A stretch of 64,000 bases of DNA from Faecalicatena faecalis (GTDB taxonomy: Bacteria > Bacillota > Clostridia > Lachnospirales > Lachnospiraceae). Positions 50,819 to 60,135 of the stretch are shown piece after piece. Every line of letters begins with the position of its first letter. Position 1 is the first letter of the stretch. The DNA lies in contig NZ_JABACJ020000025.1 of the NCBI RefSeq assembly GCF_012524165.2, positions 1 through 64,000 of the forward strand. The letters run 5' to 3'. Below the pieces are notes generated by a model. That model ran no database searches. It was not told where the DNA came from and was given only the letters and a program-made list of their open reading frames with translations. The position numbers and the translations under genes are program-made.

Positions 50819-52432
50819 ATGGAAGAAACGAAAGTAATGCAGGAACAAAATAATACAGAATCTCCCGCCTCCGACCGGAGGCTTAAGGAGATTCTGGGTG
50901 TACTGAGACGTCATCAGATCACACACGGTCTGACCCCGGTCAAGCTTAGGGAGATCCTAGAAGATTTGGGGCCTACTTATGTCAAGCTTGGGCAGATCAT
51001 GTCCATGCGTTCGGACATGCTGCCGGAGCCCTATTGTAAAGAACTGACCAAGTTAAGGACAGAAGTAAAGCCTCTGTCTTTTTCTGTTGTTACCAAAGTA
51101 CTGGAGGAAGAACTAAAGAAGCCGCTGACAGATGTTTTTTCTAATATTGAAGAAGTTCCTCTCGGCTCCGCCTCCATCGCCCAGGTACATCCCGCTGTTT
51201 TAAAAGATGGTACAAAAGTGGTAATCAAGATTCAACGGCCTGCGATCAAACAGACGATGCAGAATGATATACTACTATTAAAACGAGCTGCCGGAATCTT
51301 AAAGGTGGCTATTGGAACCGAGGATCTGATTGATTTTAAGACTATCCTGGATGAATTGTGGAAGACCACCCAAGAAGAAATGGATTTTATCCAGGAAGCC
51401 GCCAATCTGGATTTATTTTATGAGAATCAAAAGGACATCGTGTATGTCACATGCCCAAAGGTATTCCCTAGTCTGACAACACCGCGCCTTCTGGTGATGG
51501 AATATATGGATGGAGTTCAGATCGATGAGACAAAATATTTAACAGAAGCCGGATACGATATGACCGAGATTGGTCAAAAGGCTGCAGAGAATTACTGTAA
51601 GCAGATTCTGGAGGATGGTTTCTTTCATGCTGACCCGCATCCAGGTAATCTCTGGGTCGTGGGCGGCAAGATTGCCTGGCTCGATCTGGGGATGACCGGA
51701 AAGCTGACACAGCATAATAAGCTGCTTTTGAAAAAGGCGATCACTGCCATTCTGGAGGGTGATATCTATGCTTTAAAAAATGTGCTTCTGGCATTCGGGG
51801 AACCAAGGGAACGGGTGAATCATGCACGTCTGTACACAGATATCGACGATATTCTGAGTAAATATATGTCCATGGATTTTGGAGCCATGAAGCTAGGCGA
51901 ACTCATTGAACGAATGCTGGAGCTGGTAAAAGAGCATAAGCTTGCAATCACCCCGGATGTCACATTACTGGGACGCAGCATGATCACCATGGAGGGAACT
52001 CTGGCCGCCTGCGCTCCTGAAGTAAATATTCTCCAAATCCTAAGGCTTCATATGTCCACTCTTCTATTGAAGGAATTGGATGTGAAAAGTCTGCTCAAAC
52101 ATAAAGGACGGCAATTCTACACATCCATGGACAAATCGCTGGATATTCCGGCTCAGCTTTCTGACCTTTTGAATATCACCAAAAACGGTCAGGCACAATT
52201 GAACTTACAGGTTGCCGATTCGGAGGAAATCCGCATGGATATCCTCCGGACGGCCAATCGTTTTATATTGAGCATCTTAGCAGTCGGCCTTTTTATCGGT
52301 TCCAGCTTAATCGTAGAATCCGCCTCTATGCCCACATGGTTCGGTATTCCATGGCTTAGCTTCATTGGGTATATCATATCAGGTGGACTGACCTTAGGAA
52401 TTATATTCAGGATACTCTTTTCTAAGAAATAA
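50819..52432 (+). CDS. ABC1/UbiB (AarF) family atypical kinase
   Basis: A 537-residue member of the UbiB/ADCK atypical kinase family. LGPTYVKLGQIMSMRSDMLPEPYCKEL holds the KxGQ motif of the N-terminal extension; PLGSASIAQVHPA corresponds to the A-rich loop, VVIKIQRP has the ATP lysine, and FHADPHPGNLWV plus AWLDLGMTG are the catalytic and metal loops. Two hydrophobic helices close the protein (about 482-500 and 512-532). In other bacteria the family supports ubiquinone synthesis; this lineage is not expected to make ubiquinone, so the role is probably different, perhaps in lipid handling with the phasin-like partner (inference). Confidence 0.9.
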   Translation: MEETKVMQEQNNTESPASDRRLKEILGVLRRHQITHGLTPVKLREILEDLGPTYVKLGQIMSMRSDMLPEPYCKELTKLRTEVKPLSFSVVTKVLEEELKKPLTDVFSNIEEVPLGSASIAQVHPAVLKDGTKVVIKIQRPAIKQTMQNDILLLKRAAGILKVAIGTEDLIDFKTILDELWKTTQEEMDFIQEAANLDLFYENQKDIVYVTCPKVFPSLTTPRLLVMEYMDGVQIDETKYLTEAGYDMTEIGQKAAENYCKQILEDGFFHADPHPGNLWVVGGKIAWLDLGMTGKLTQHNKLLLKKAITAILEGDIYALKNVLLAFGEPRERVNHARLYTDIDDILSKYMSMDFGAMKLGELIERMLELVKEHKLAITPDVTLLGRSMITMEGTLAACAPEVNILQILRLHMSTLLLKELDVKSLLKHKGRQFYTSMDKSLDIPAQLSDLLNITKNGQAQLNLQVADSEEIRMDILRTANRFILSILAVGLFIGSSLIVESASMPTWFGIPWLSFIGYIISGGLTLGIIFRILFSKK

Positions 52433-52442
52433 AAAGGATATA

Positions 52443-52523
52443 AAAAGCCTGGTTTTTTGTATGTACCCTCCTTACTGGTTCTGTCCAATAAAGAGGGAAC
52501 ATATCATTTTACCCCAGGCTTTT
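52443..52523. terminator. Long-loop hairpin between convergent genes
   Basis: AAAAGCCTGG (52443-52452) pairs with CCAGGCTTTT (52514-52523) around a 61-nt loop that also has a CCCTC/GAGGG pair. The right arm lies inside the last codons of the transglutaminase gene. It may be a terminator for the UbiB-like gene. Confidence 0.4.
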
Positions 52524-54587
52524 AATATATCGATATTCTAATCGTTTGAGTCCGCTTTGCTTCCGGCCGACTTTCTTTACCATATCAGATACGATTCTAA
52601 ACAGTTTTTCATGCTCCTCTTTACTTGGACATGACTGCCCGAACAAGGTCTGTAGAACAATCTGATGAATCCACTCCCATTCTTGTTCCGGGATCTCACC
52701 GATCAGTTGTTTCATCGTATGGAATGTTTTCGTGCTGACCGGATCAGATTTTTCCATTCCTAAAAACAGTGCAATCTCGTACAGACTCTCATACAGTTCC
52801 AGTATGCCTCTGCCCTGTCGGTACTTCCTGCATCTGAGAAATCTCTGCTTCCTGCGCACCGCTGACTGAAATAGAAAGAGACCTACTGCCAGGACGAGGA
52901 GAATCACTGCTGTCAGGACTTTTGTCAACACCTTTTGAACCACCGGCTCCTTTACCGGGGAATTCTCACTACTGTTCTGAGCTGGAGGAAGAACCTGCGG
53001 TTCCTTTCCCGTATATGGAAGTGTGTGCTCCCGGACCTTCCATCCATTTTCATAGGTCTCACACCATGCATGCCCCATATCCCCCGTGACTTTTGCCGCA
53101 TAAGTTCCATCCGGCTGCTTCTCAAAGGCCGATGCCGGGATTGCATAGCCCTGGGCATATCTTGCCTGATAACCGAAGATTCGGTACATCAACGTCGCTG
53201 TGGTAGCGAAATGTACACAAAAGCCTCTTTTATTCTCAAACAAAAAATATTCAGCAAAATCTTGATCCTTTGGAGTCGGTCCCGGCTGATAATCATACAC
53301 GGTCTGTTTTTCAAATTCCTGCTGGATGAAGCGTGCCGCATCCTCTATATTCTCCACCTTCTGCTCTTGGCAGAAAGAAATCAGTCGTTCCAAATTTTCT
53401 GGGTATTCACTGTATTTTGGGGATACATCATCCCCCAGTGCCTCCGGACTCCAAGAATTTCCGTCATAGCTTCCACCATATTCCTCTGGATAATAATACG
53501 TTCCCTTCGGGCGCTCAGAGGTCTTGACTATGATTCCATCTCCATCCCCCGGAGAAAATGCCGCGATTGCTTTTAGATTCTGCGTTTTGTCCGGCAGAAA
53601 ACTTTCGTTGGATATTTGATCAGAAAGCGTAGTTCCCTGCTCTTTCTTCTCCTTTTCCTGTTCCGTCTCTTCTGCCGTCTTCTGCTCTTCCAAATCTGTT
53701 TTGTTCTGCTCTTCCTCTTTCTGCTTTTCGGGGCCTGTCTGGTCTGTTTTCTTCTCTTTCTTCTCAGAACTGCCCGTTAGATCCTCCAGTTTTTGAACGA
53801 CATTCTTAGAAACCTCATTGCGTGCCTTCAAATAAATCCCATTTTCAGATCTTTTCATCGTTTCCAATGGCCTCACAGCCGCTGAACCAGCCAAAAGCAG
53901 AACAAGCATACACAGGCAGGCACACATTCCGCTTTTTAGTGCCATTTTCCCAGAATAGCCTCCACATACTGCAAAGTATATTCCTGCACTGAACAATAAG
54001 AACCAACAGGAGGAAAGTGTGATAAAATATCCTTCCACTGCCGCTAAGACAGCCGGTGCAAGTAAGGAAAGAAACACCAGGACTCTGCCCCGATTTTTTG
54101 TAATCACATAAGACCACATAAGAAGTAAGGGGACTATGGCAGCGGCCAATAAAAGTCCCTTCATCCACACAGGAACCGTCGGTTCCTGATAGAGCTTAAG
54201 AGGGATATCCCCCTCATTATGGACCCGCAGATAGGCATTGGCAATCGGATTCACCATCGCCACCAACAGCGTCTGTTTCTTCCAGAACCAGACAACACAC
54301 ATCCCTCCGCAGATCAGCAGACTGACTGCACGCTTCCAAAAGGATACCGCCGCCCACAGGCAGGCCAATACAGAAAAGAGAAGCAGAAAACCATACATCC
54401 ACTTCTCATTCATGCGAATCGGGAATACAGACTGGAATCCCCTCTGCCAAGCCACCGCCAATAGCCAGACAAGCAGTGACCGCACCAAAAATAGCAGCGG
54501 TCCCCGTCCCCCGCCCGATTCCGGCACTTTTCTGTTCTTCACTTCATACAGACAGATCCCCGGCTGCCCCCTTCGATTGCTAATCAT
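52509..54587 (-). CDS. Transglutaminase-like membrane protein (TgpA type)
   Basis: A 692-residue membrane protein: an N-terminal block of about eight helices (residues 28-235), a charged low-complexity stretch of Glu, Lys and Gln (about 265-330), then an extracytoplasmic transglutaminase-like domain with the Cys in KRGFCVHFATTATL and His in GDMGHAWCETYENGW. The third, usually Asp, position reads VREHT, a Glu. One more helix lies near 560, followed by a cytoplasmic tail resembling DUF4129. It completes a MoxR-DUF58-TgpA operon, a widespread set thought to act in envelope protein or peptidoglycan handling. Its ribosome site AGGAGG is the end of hairpin repeat D5. Confidence 0.85.
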   Translation of the reverse strand: MISNRRGQPGICLYEVKNRKVPESGGGRGPLLFLVRSLLVWLLAVAWQRGFQSVFPIRMNEKWMYGFLLLFSVLACLWAAVSFWKRAVSLLICGGMCVVWFWKKQTLLVAMVNPIANAYLRVHNEGDIPLKLYQEPTVPVWMKGLLLAAAIVPLLLMWSYVITKNRGRVLVFLSLLAPAVLAAVEGYFITLSSCWFLLFSAGIYFAVCGGYSGKMALKSGMCACLCMLVLLLAGSAAVRPLETMKRSENGIYLKARNEVSKNVVQKLEDLTGSSEKKEKKTDQTGPEKQKEEEQNKTDLEEQKTAEETEQEKEKKEQGTTLSDQISNESFLPDKTQNLKAIAAFSPGDGDGIIVKTSERPKGTYYYPEEYGGSYDGNSWSPEALGDDVSPKYSEYPENLERLISFCQEQKVENIEDAARFIQQEFEKQTVYDYQPGPTPKDQDFAEYFLFENKRGFCVHFATTATLMYRIFGYQARYAQGYAIPASAFEKQPDGTYAAKVTGDMGHAWCETYENGWKVREHTLPYTGKEPQVLPPAQNSSENSPVKEPVVQKVLTKVLTAVILLVLAVGLFLFQSAVRRKQRFLRCRKYRQGRGILELYESLYEIALFLGMEKSDPVSTKTFHTMKQLIGEIPEQEWEWIHQIVLQTLFGQSCPSKEEHEKLFRIVSDMVKKVGRKQSGLKRLEYRYIKSLG

Positions 54588-54604
54588 AAAATCCTCCTGC
54601 TTAT

Positions 54605-54671
54605 GTAACTTAGGCTTGGTTTTTTCAAGCCTTAGTTACAAAGTACATCCTGTCGACTTTGGCTTGGATGT
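54605..54671 (-). repeat. Hairpin-pair repeat D5, shortened
   Basis: Hairpin a 54605-54639 (GTAACTTAGGCTTG/CAAGCCTTAGTTAC) and a reduced hairpin b 54645-54671 (ACATCC/GGATGT without the inner GGCTCG stem). It fills the space between the DUF58 and transglutaminase genes; its end GCAGGAGG is the ribosome site of the latter. Confidence 0.8.
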
Positions 54672-54672
54672 T

Positions 54673-55743
54673 TTACACTTGAAGTAATTCCTGTATCTCC
54701 CCATTTACTTTAATCTGTCCCTGTCCGTCTATTTCTATAGTACTGCTGAAATGGTCTCCCAAAAATGCATCCTCGTAAGCGATCTGCTCCATCTCATGGT
54801 TTTTATACGGCTCCATATCCAAAAGCCTCCATACCAGCTCATAGGCATCCTCTGCATTGCTGATCTTATATTTCACCACCCGTTCATTTTTCTCTTCGAA
54901 CCAGGCCGCCATGTGAATGCACTTTTCTTCTGCAAGGGTCATACATAGAGAGGCAGCTTTCTCCAGCATACGGTCAAATCCCTCTGCGCTCATGCCCTCC
55001 TCTGGGAAATCCAGCCAGATCAGTACAACACAGCCCAATGGGAATCCCCGTTCCTTCACCATAAGCTCTCCCTCCTTTGCGGTCAGCTTCCAGTGAATGT
55101 CATGAACCGAATCCATGGGACGATATTCCCGGATACGATACGTCTCTGCCGGATCATCTCCGCCTTTTTCCATAGAATGTTCATCCGCATCTGCCAGGAA
55201 CTCCCTTGTCCTTCTTGTTATTTCCAAGGGCATCAATTCAAATGCAGGCAGAATCCCAATCACAGCCTCTTCTCTAAGCCTGATCCGGCTGCTAAAAATC
55301 CCCAGGAAGTCATACACCCAGAGCTTTTCCAGACGAATGGACGTCCTTCCACAAAACGGGATGTCTAAAATGTATTCCTGTGACTTTATTCCATGGCTTT
55401 CTACCATTCCAGATAACCGCTTACAGACCTGCATCCCTTTTGCCCGCCCATTGAACAGACTGCTGCCCGCCCGGATTTCCACCCGGTAACGGGCACTCCA
55501 GACACGCGATGAATTCTTCACCCGGACCCGGATGCGGATCTTACCATGCTTCTCCCCCATGGAAGGCACTTTATACAATTCGGCTGCAATCCTTTTATTC
55601 ATCCAGCGCAAATAGAAAAAGGAGAACACCGGATAAAGACACTCTAACACAAGGACTGCTGTCAATGCCGGCTCATCATACATCAGGAACAAATATGTGG
55701 TAGCCAGCACAACGGCCAGATAAATGCCAATCCTTTTTTTCAT
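54673..55743 (-). CDS. DUF58 domain protein
   Basis: A 356-residue protein with two N-terminal hydrophobic helices (about 4-50), a beta-rich extracellular-like part, then the DUF58 domain, marked by YRIREYRPMDSVHDIHWKLTAKEGELMVKE near residue 205. The region after it resembles a von Willebrand A fold, as known for DUF58 proteins. It is 15 nt downstream of the moxR gene and upstream of the transglutaminase gene. MoxR ATPases are believed to remodel such partners; the exact substrate is unknown. Confidence 0.9.
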   Translation of the reverse strand: MKKRIGIYLAVVLATTYLFLMYDEPALTAVLVLECLYPVFSFFYLRWMNKRIAAELYKVPSMGEKHGKIRIRVRVKNSSRVWSARYRVEIRAGSSLFNGRAKGMQVCKRLSGMVESHGIKSQEYILDIPFCGRTSIRLEKLWVYDFLGIFSSRIRLREEAVIGILPAFELMPLEITRRTREFLADADEHSMEKGGDDPAETYRIREYRPMDSVHDIHWKLTAKEGELMVKERGFPLGCVVLIWLDFPEEGMSAEGFDRMLEKAASLCMTLAEEKCIHMAAWFEEKNERVVKYKISNAEDAYELVWRLLDMEPYKNHEMEQIAYEDAFLGDHFSSTIEIDGQGQIKVNGEIQELLQV

Positions 55744-55758
55744 ATCCTGCTCCTATTC

Positions 55759-56706
55759 TTAACGTTTTGAAACAGACGGCTTTTTGACCTCTTCCAGAAT
55801 CTTCTCAAGAACATCCTCTTTTTGAATATGTCCGACCTTCGCCTTTGTGCTGAGCTGGATTCTATGCATCGCCGTACAGGAAAAAACATCCGTTACATCC
55901 TCTGGAATCACATAATTACGTCCCTTTAGAAACGCTCCTGCCCTGGACATCGCAGTCATCGCCACAGCCCCCCTGGGACTTAAGCCCATGGTGATCCAGT
56001 TCATCTCCCTGGTCTTCTTTGCCAACTGTGCGATATAAGTATAAATCACATCATGCACAAATACATTCTCCACTTCCTCCTGCGCCTGCAAAAGCCACTG
56101 TGCATTCATCACCTGCTCCACGGCATCCGTAGTCCGCCCCAGCTGATTCCGTTTCAGGATCTCGACCTCCTCCTTTACCGTCGGATAACCCATATTCACA
56201 CAGATCATGAACCGGTCCAGTTGCGCTTCCGGTAACAGCTGCGTTCCTGCCGACCCGATTGGATTCTCCGTCGCGATCACGACAAACGGATTCCCCACAG
56301 GCCTGGTCACCCCGTCGACCGTCACCTGCCGTTCCTCCATCGCCTCCAGAAGAGCCGACTGCGTCTTCGGGGAAGTCCTGTTGATCTCGTCCGCAAGCAG
56401 CAGATTACACATCACGGCCCCCGGCTGGTAGACAAACGACTCTGTCGCCTTCTGATACACCGTGAACCCCGTCAGGTCTGCCGGCAGCACATCCGGAGTA
56501 AACTGGACCCTCTTCTCCTCAAGCCCCATTGCCCTGGAAAAAGCCAGCGCCATCGTCGTCTTCCCCGTCCCCGGAATATCCTCCACCAGAACATGTCCCC
56601 TGGCCAGGATCGCCATCATAATCTTCCCGATCACATCCCCCTTCCCGACCACAGCCTTCTTCACTTCCCGAACCACACCATCTACAGCATCCCTGTATTC
56701 AGACAT
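55759..56706 (-). CDS. MoxR family AAA+ ATPase
   Basis: A 315-residue MoxR ATPase. Walker A is EDIPGTGKTTMALAF (about 37-51), Walker B LLLADEINRTSPKTQSALLEAMEERQVTVDG, sensor 1 ATENPIGSAGT and the arginine finger region EAQLDRFMICVNMGYP. MoxR proteins act as chaperones for von Willebrand factor-type partners such as the DUF58 protein encoded next. It is the first gene of the operon and has two tandem promoters at 56763-56908. Confidence 0.93.
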   Translation of the reverse strand: MSEYRDAVDGVVREVKKAVVGKGDVIGKIMMAILARGHVLVEDIPGTGKTTMALAFSRAMGLEEKRVQFTPDVLPADLTGFTVYQKATESFVYQPGAVMCNLLLADEINRTSPKTQSALLEAMEERQVTVDGVTRPVGNPFVVIATENPIGSAGTQLLPEAQLDRFMICVNMGYPTVKEEVEILKRNQLGRTTDAVEQVMNAQWLLQAQEEVENVFVHDVIYTYIAQLAKKTREMNWITMGLSPRGAVAMTAMSRAGAFLKGRNYVIPEDVTDVFSCTAMHRIQLSTKAKVGHIQKEDVLEKILEEVKKPSVSKR

Positions 56707-56762
56707 AAAAATCCATCCCTTCCTAAAAAAGCACCCGATATCAGCCCCAATATTATCTATTG

Positions 56763-56908
56763 ATTATACCATGAATACTAAGCTCGTAAAAGACCTCGCT
56801 AAGAATTCAGGTATATGTCTCCGTAGGCTCGAAATAACCTCGCCAACTTCGAGCATTATACCATGAATACTAAGCTCGTAAAAGACCCCGCTAAGAATTC
56901 AGGTATAT
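56763..56908 (-). promoter_or_regulatory. Duplicated promoter of the moxR operon
   Basis: Two 54-nt direct repeats (56763-56816 and 56855-56908, 92-nt period, one mismatch that I can see). On the minus strand each contains TTTTAC, 17 nt, TATAAT with TGG before the -10 (extended), and an imperfect inverted pair GAATTCTTAGC/GCTTAGTATTC around the -35. The 38 nt between copies include GCTCGAA/TTCGAGC. Confidence 0.7.
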
Positions 56909-56965
56909 AACCTGCCAAGGCGGACGGTCGAGACCATCTCCTCCACGGCGCCCCCCTCTATTCTT

Positions 56966-58939
56966 CTACTGGACGATCCTGTAATATTCCTTGGATGTAA
57001 TCCAGAACACGCCTGCATAGAACACTGCGAACACAAGCACTGTCCCCACGGTACACAGAAAGAAGAGATGTACATTCGTCAGGTTCAGGACTGCCAGCAG
57101 CTTGGTCACGGTTTTAAATGCAAATGCCACATGCAGGATCGCCACCATAAGCGGCAGGAAGAAGACCATGAGAATCTGGCTCTTGATGGAGCGCCGCACT
57201 TCCTTCTTGCTCATTCCTACCTTCTGCATGATCTGATAGCGGTTCCTGTCATCATATCCTTCGGAAATCTGTTTGTAATAGATAATCAGGACTGTCGCCA
57301 TCAGGAACAATGCCCCCACAAAGATTCCCAAAAACAGTAATCCGCCATACAGCATATAGAATGCTTCCCTGTATTCTGACTTATATTCCGAGCTCGATTC
57401 CGCTGTTTCTTCCGTAATACGCTGCTTCATTGCAGCCATCGCGGCTTCTTTGGCTTTCTCATCCCCGGCAAGGTCGAAATGATCCCCATAGGAAAGCCGG
57501 TCTGCCCCCTCATAGCCATAGAGTTTCTTCATCTCTATGATTGTTTGTTCATCCGGTACCACCAGCAGAATGCTTTTTACAATATTCCCGATTTCATCGT
57601 TAGGCAGGATTTCCTCTTTGATCACCTTTTTCACATGGAAACTGAACTCCTCGATTTGAATCGTATCCGAATTCCATTCGTCATCCGGCGCATAGACCAG
57701 TGCCTGATTTTCTTCTAAGGTTTCATTTTTCTGTTTCATCTTGTTGTAATCAGACAATGGAATGAGTTCTAATGATCGGAAGCCTTCGTTTTCATAGGCG
57801 CTACCCACCCCTTTTTCCAGCAGAAATCTGTTTTCCTTTTCCTGATAGGTTGCAGTAAATACTCCTGATCTGTAATTACTGCGGTTTTCAATCTGCACCC
57901 CGGCTTTTTTGCTCTCTTCCTCTACGATCTGGTTCTCCTTCTCAATATTTGCCGGGGATGTATCATAAGAGATCACGCTGAAATCCGTTGGAAAACGGGT
58001 TTCCATCGCATCCTCCATCCCTGCATACAAGGATACCGTAACCGAAATCAGGACGAGCACCACCGTACTCATGATACAGATATTGGCAAGACCCACTGCA
58101 TTCTGTTTCATCCGGTAGATCATACCGGACACGGATGTAAAGTGTCTGCTCTGATAATAAAATTTCTTATTCTTCTTTAATCCTTTCAGGATTGCTATGC
58201 TTCCTGCCGTAAAGAGGCAGTAGGTACCAATAATGACCAGGATGACCGCAATGAAAAACTTGCCGATTGCGGCGATCGGAGATTCTGTCGTCTGTGCAAT
58301 ATAATATCCGATTCCTAAGGTCACTGCTCCAACAAGTGCCAGAAACCATTTCGTCTTCGGCTCCTTCTCTCCCTGGTGCCCTCCATGGAGAAGTTCTACT
58401 GGATTGGCGGTCTGCACCTGTAAAAGGTTAAATAATAATGTCACAAAGAAGATAGCCAGAAACAGAATGACCGTAGCTGCCAGGGCTTTTGGCTCTACTG
58501 CGAACTTCATAGGCACCTCAAAGTGGAGTATTTTCAGCAAAATCAGAAACATCAGCTTTCCAAGCAATGTTCCCAAAATCAGACCCACACACAGGCTCAT
58601 TGCCGAAGTGATCATCGTCTCCCAGGTCATCATTTTTGCCAGATTGCCTTTGTCCATCCCCAGCACCTGATACAGTCCGAATTCTTTTTTCCTCTGCTTT
58701 ACCAGAAAGCTGTTCGTATAAAAAAGGAAGACTGCCGAAAAGATTCCGGTGATCACTACGGTCCACGTCAGTATGGCTTTCAGTGCCTCGGCCCCTTCCA
58801 TCTGGTCCAACCCTGTATTTCTGCTGATGGCATTCATCACATAAAACATCATGACCGTCAGAACACAGGTCAGGAGATACGGAATATAAGTCTTGCCGTT
58901 TTTCTTAATATTCGTCAGCGCAAGTTTTGGATAAAACAT
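56966..58939 (-). CDS. FtsX-like permease of a Bce-type ABC transporter
   Basis: A 657-residue permease with ten predicted helices: one at 17-38, three around 55-75, 105-135 and 150-175, further ones at 195-290, and the last three after 530. A large extracellular domain lies at about 310-525, as in BceB/VraG peptide-antibiotic detoxification permeases. YQVLGMDKGNLAKMMTWE and RYQIMQKVGMSKKEVRRSIKSQILMVFFLPL are the FtsX-type coupling loops. Its start overlaps the stop of the ATPase gene by 1 nt (TAATG). It probably protects against cell-wall-active peptides together with the ATPase and the two-component system at 62-64 kb. Confidence 0.9.
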   Translation of the reverse strand: MFYPKLALTNIKKNGKTYIPYLLTCVLTVMMFYVMNAISRNTGLDQMEGAEALKAILTWTVVITGIFSAVFLFYTNSFLVKQRKKEFGLYQVLGMDKGNLAKMMTWETMITSAMSLCVGLILGTLLGKLMFLILLKILHFEVPMKFAVEPKALAATVILFLAIFFVTLLFNLLQVQTANPVELLHGGHQGEKEPKTKWFLALVGAVTLGIGYYIAQTTESPIAAIGKFFIAVILVIIGTYCLFTAGSIAILKGLKKNKKFYYQSRHFTSVSGMIYRMKQNAVGLANICIMSTVVLVLISVTVSLYAGMEDAMETRFPTDFSVISYDTSPANIEKENQIVEEESKKAGVQIENRSNYRSGVFTATYQEKENRFLLEKGVGSAYENEGFRSLELIPLSDYNKMKQKNETLEENQALVYAPDDEWNSDTIQIEEFSFHVKKVIKEEILPNDEIGNIVKSILLVVPDEQTIIEMKKLYGYEGADRLSYGDHFDLAGDEKAKEAAMAAMKQRITEETAESSSEYKSEYREAFYMLYGGLLFLGIFVGALFLMATVLIIYYKQISEGYDDRNRYQIMQKVGMSKKEVRRSIKSQILMVFFLPLMVAILHVAFAFKTVTKLLAVLNLTNVHLFFLCTVGTVLVFAVFYAGVFWITSKEYYRIVQ

Positions 58940-59700
58940 TACCGGTCACCCCCTGTAGACAGAACTGTCAGTGTCTCAGCGATTCTCTGATACATTTCTT
59001 CATTTGTCATATTCCCTCTGTACAGCTGATGGAAGACTTCTCCATCCTTGATAAAGAGCACTCTTTTGGCATGGCTGGCAGCCTTGACACTGTGTGTTAC
59101 CATCAGAATAGTCTGCCCTTCCTGATTGATTTTCGTAAAAAGCTCAAGCAGGTCGTCGGATGCTCTGGAATCCAGTGCCCCGGTCGGTTCGTCAGCCAGG
59201 ATGAGCTGCGGACTGGTGATCAGCGCACGTGCGACCGCTGTCCTCTGCTTCTGTCCGCCTGATACTTCATATGGAAACTTCTTAAGCAGCGCTGTGATGC
59301 CGAGTGTCTCCGCAATGGGCATCAGCTTCTTACTCATTTCCTCATGCTTTTTCCCCGCCAGGACAAGCGGAAGGTAGATATTGTCTTCCAGTGAAAACGT
59401 ATCGAGCAGATTAAAATCCTGGAAAACGAATCCCAGATTCTGTCTGCGGAATGCCGCCATCTCACGGTCCCTGATCGTACTTAAGTCCCTTCCTTTTAAA
59501 TAGACCTTTCCACCAGTCGGCTTATCCAGAGAAGCCAGGATATTCAGAAGCGTTGTTTTCCCGGACCCGGACTCTCCCATGATTGCCACATACTCCCGCG
59601 GCTCCACCGAGAATGTCACATCCCTGAGCGCCTGCACCTGGCTTCCCCCAAATCTGGTCGTATAAATTTTCTTTACATTTTTAACATCTAATAATGACAT
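58939..59700 (-). CDS. ATP-binding protein of a Bce-type ABC transporter
   Basis: A 253-residue ATPase of the LolD/MacB/BceA group. Walker A GESGSGKTT is at about residues 41-49, the Q-loop is in FVFQDFNLLDTFSLEDN, the signature VSGGQKQRTAVARAL near 142, Walker B LILADEPTGALDS and the switch His in VTHSVKAASHA. It is the partner of the FtsX-like permease encoded next. A TATAATAG motif about 70 nt upstream on the minus strand may be the -10 of its promoter; the -35 is poor, as expected for a promoter activated by a response regulator. Confidence 0.93.
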   Translation of the reverse strand: MSLLDVKNVKKIYTTRFGGSQVQALRDVTFSVEPREYVAIMGESGSGKTTLLNILASLDKPTGGKVYLKGRDLSTIRDREMAAFRRQNLGFVFQDFNLLDTFSLEDNIYLPLVLAGKKHEEMSKKLMPIAETLGITALLKKFPYEVSGGQKQRTAVARALITSPQLILADEPTGALDSRASDDLLELFTKINQEGQTILMVTHSVKAASHAKRVLFIKDGEVFHQLYRGNMTNEEMYQRIAETLTVLSTGGDR

Positions 59701-59897
59701 GATGATTTCCTGCCTTTCATTTCTTCATTTATCCGGTTTCTTTTTATTCCCGTTTACGAGACTATTATAGTTCAGCTCCCCTTTTTCATCCATAACTTTA
59801 GCTTTCAAAATGGGGAAAGATCCTTACATTTTTGTAAGGCAGATAAAATGTGTTCCTTTTGTCATTCTTTTTTCCCCATATATCCTACAAAATAGTA

Positions 59898-60042
59898 ACT
59901 ATTCAGCCATGCAAGCTCGATTCCACTAAAACCGCTTCATCTCGCTTCGGCTAAACGCCGTATGGAAAAATTTATGCAGTTTCTGCTTAGTGAGCAAGCT
60001 CCCACACAGAAACTGCATAAATCTTCCCGCATGGCTGAATAA
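59898..60042 (-). repeat. Nested inverted-repeat element upstream of pduS
   Basis: An outer stem ATTCAGCCATGC (59901-59912) with GCATGGCTGAAT (60029-60040) encloses a second stem ATTTATGCAGTTTCTG (59970-59985) with CAGAAACTGCATAAAT (60007-60022), whose loop carries a third small hairpin (GAGC/GCTC). The segment between outer and second stem contains a CGGC/GCCG hairpin on the minus strand. It looks like a miniature repeat element or structured RNA; there is no frame in it. Confidence 0.6.
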
Positions 60043-60062
60043 TTGCAAAAATAATCTGTCTC

Positions 60063-60091
60063 TTTTTGTGAAAATATGTTATTATTATAAC
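60063..60091 (+). promoter_or_regulatory. Possible promoter of pduS-pduT
   Basis: TTTTTG (60063-60068), 17 nt, TATAAC (60086-60091). The start codon at 60136 follows 44 nt later. Moderate match. Confidence 0.45.
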
Positions 60092-60135
60092 GTATTGTAA
60101 AGAATAGCGAGAATCAATGAATGGAGAAGAAAGCT

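Noticed and set aside
59910..59960. tRNA-like sequence with CTCGATTCCAC
   Set aside because: No acceptor stem or cloverleaf can be drawn; it belongs to the nested inverted-repeat element.
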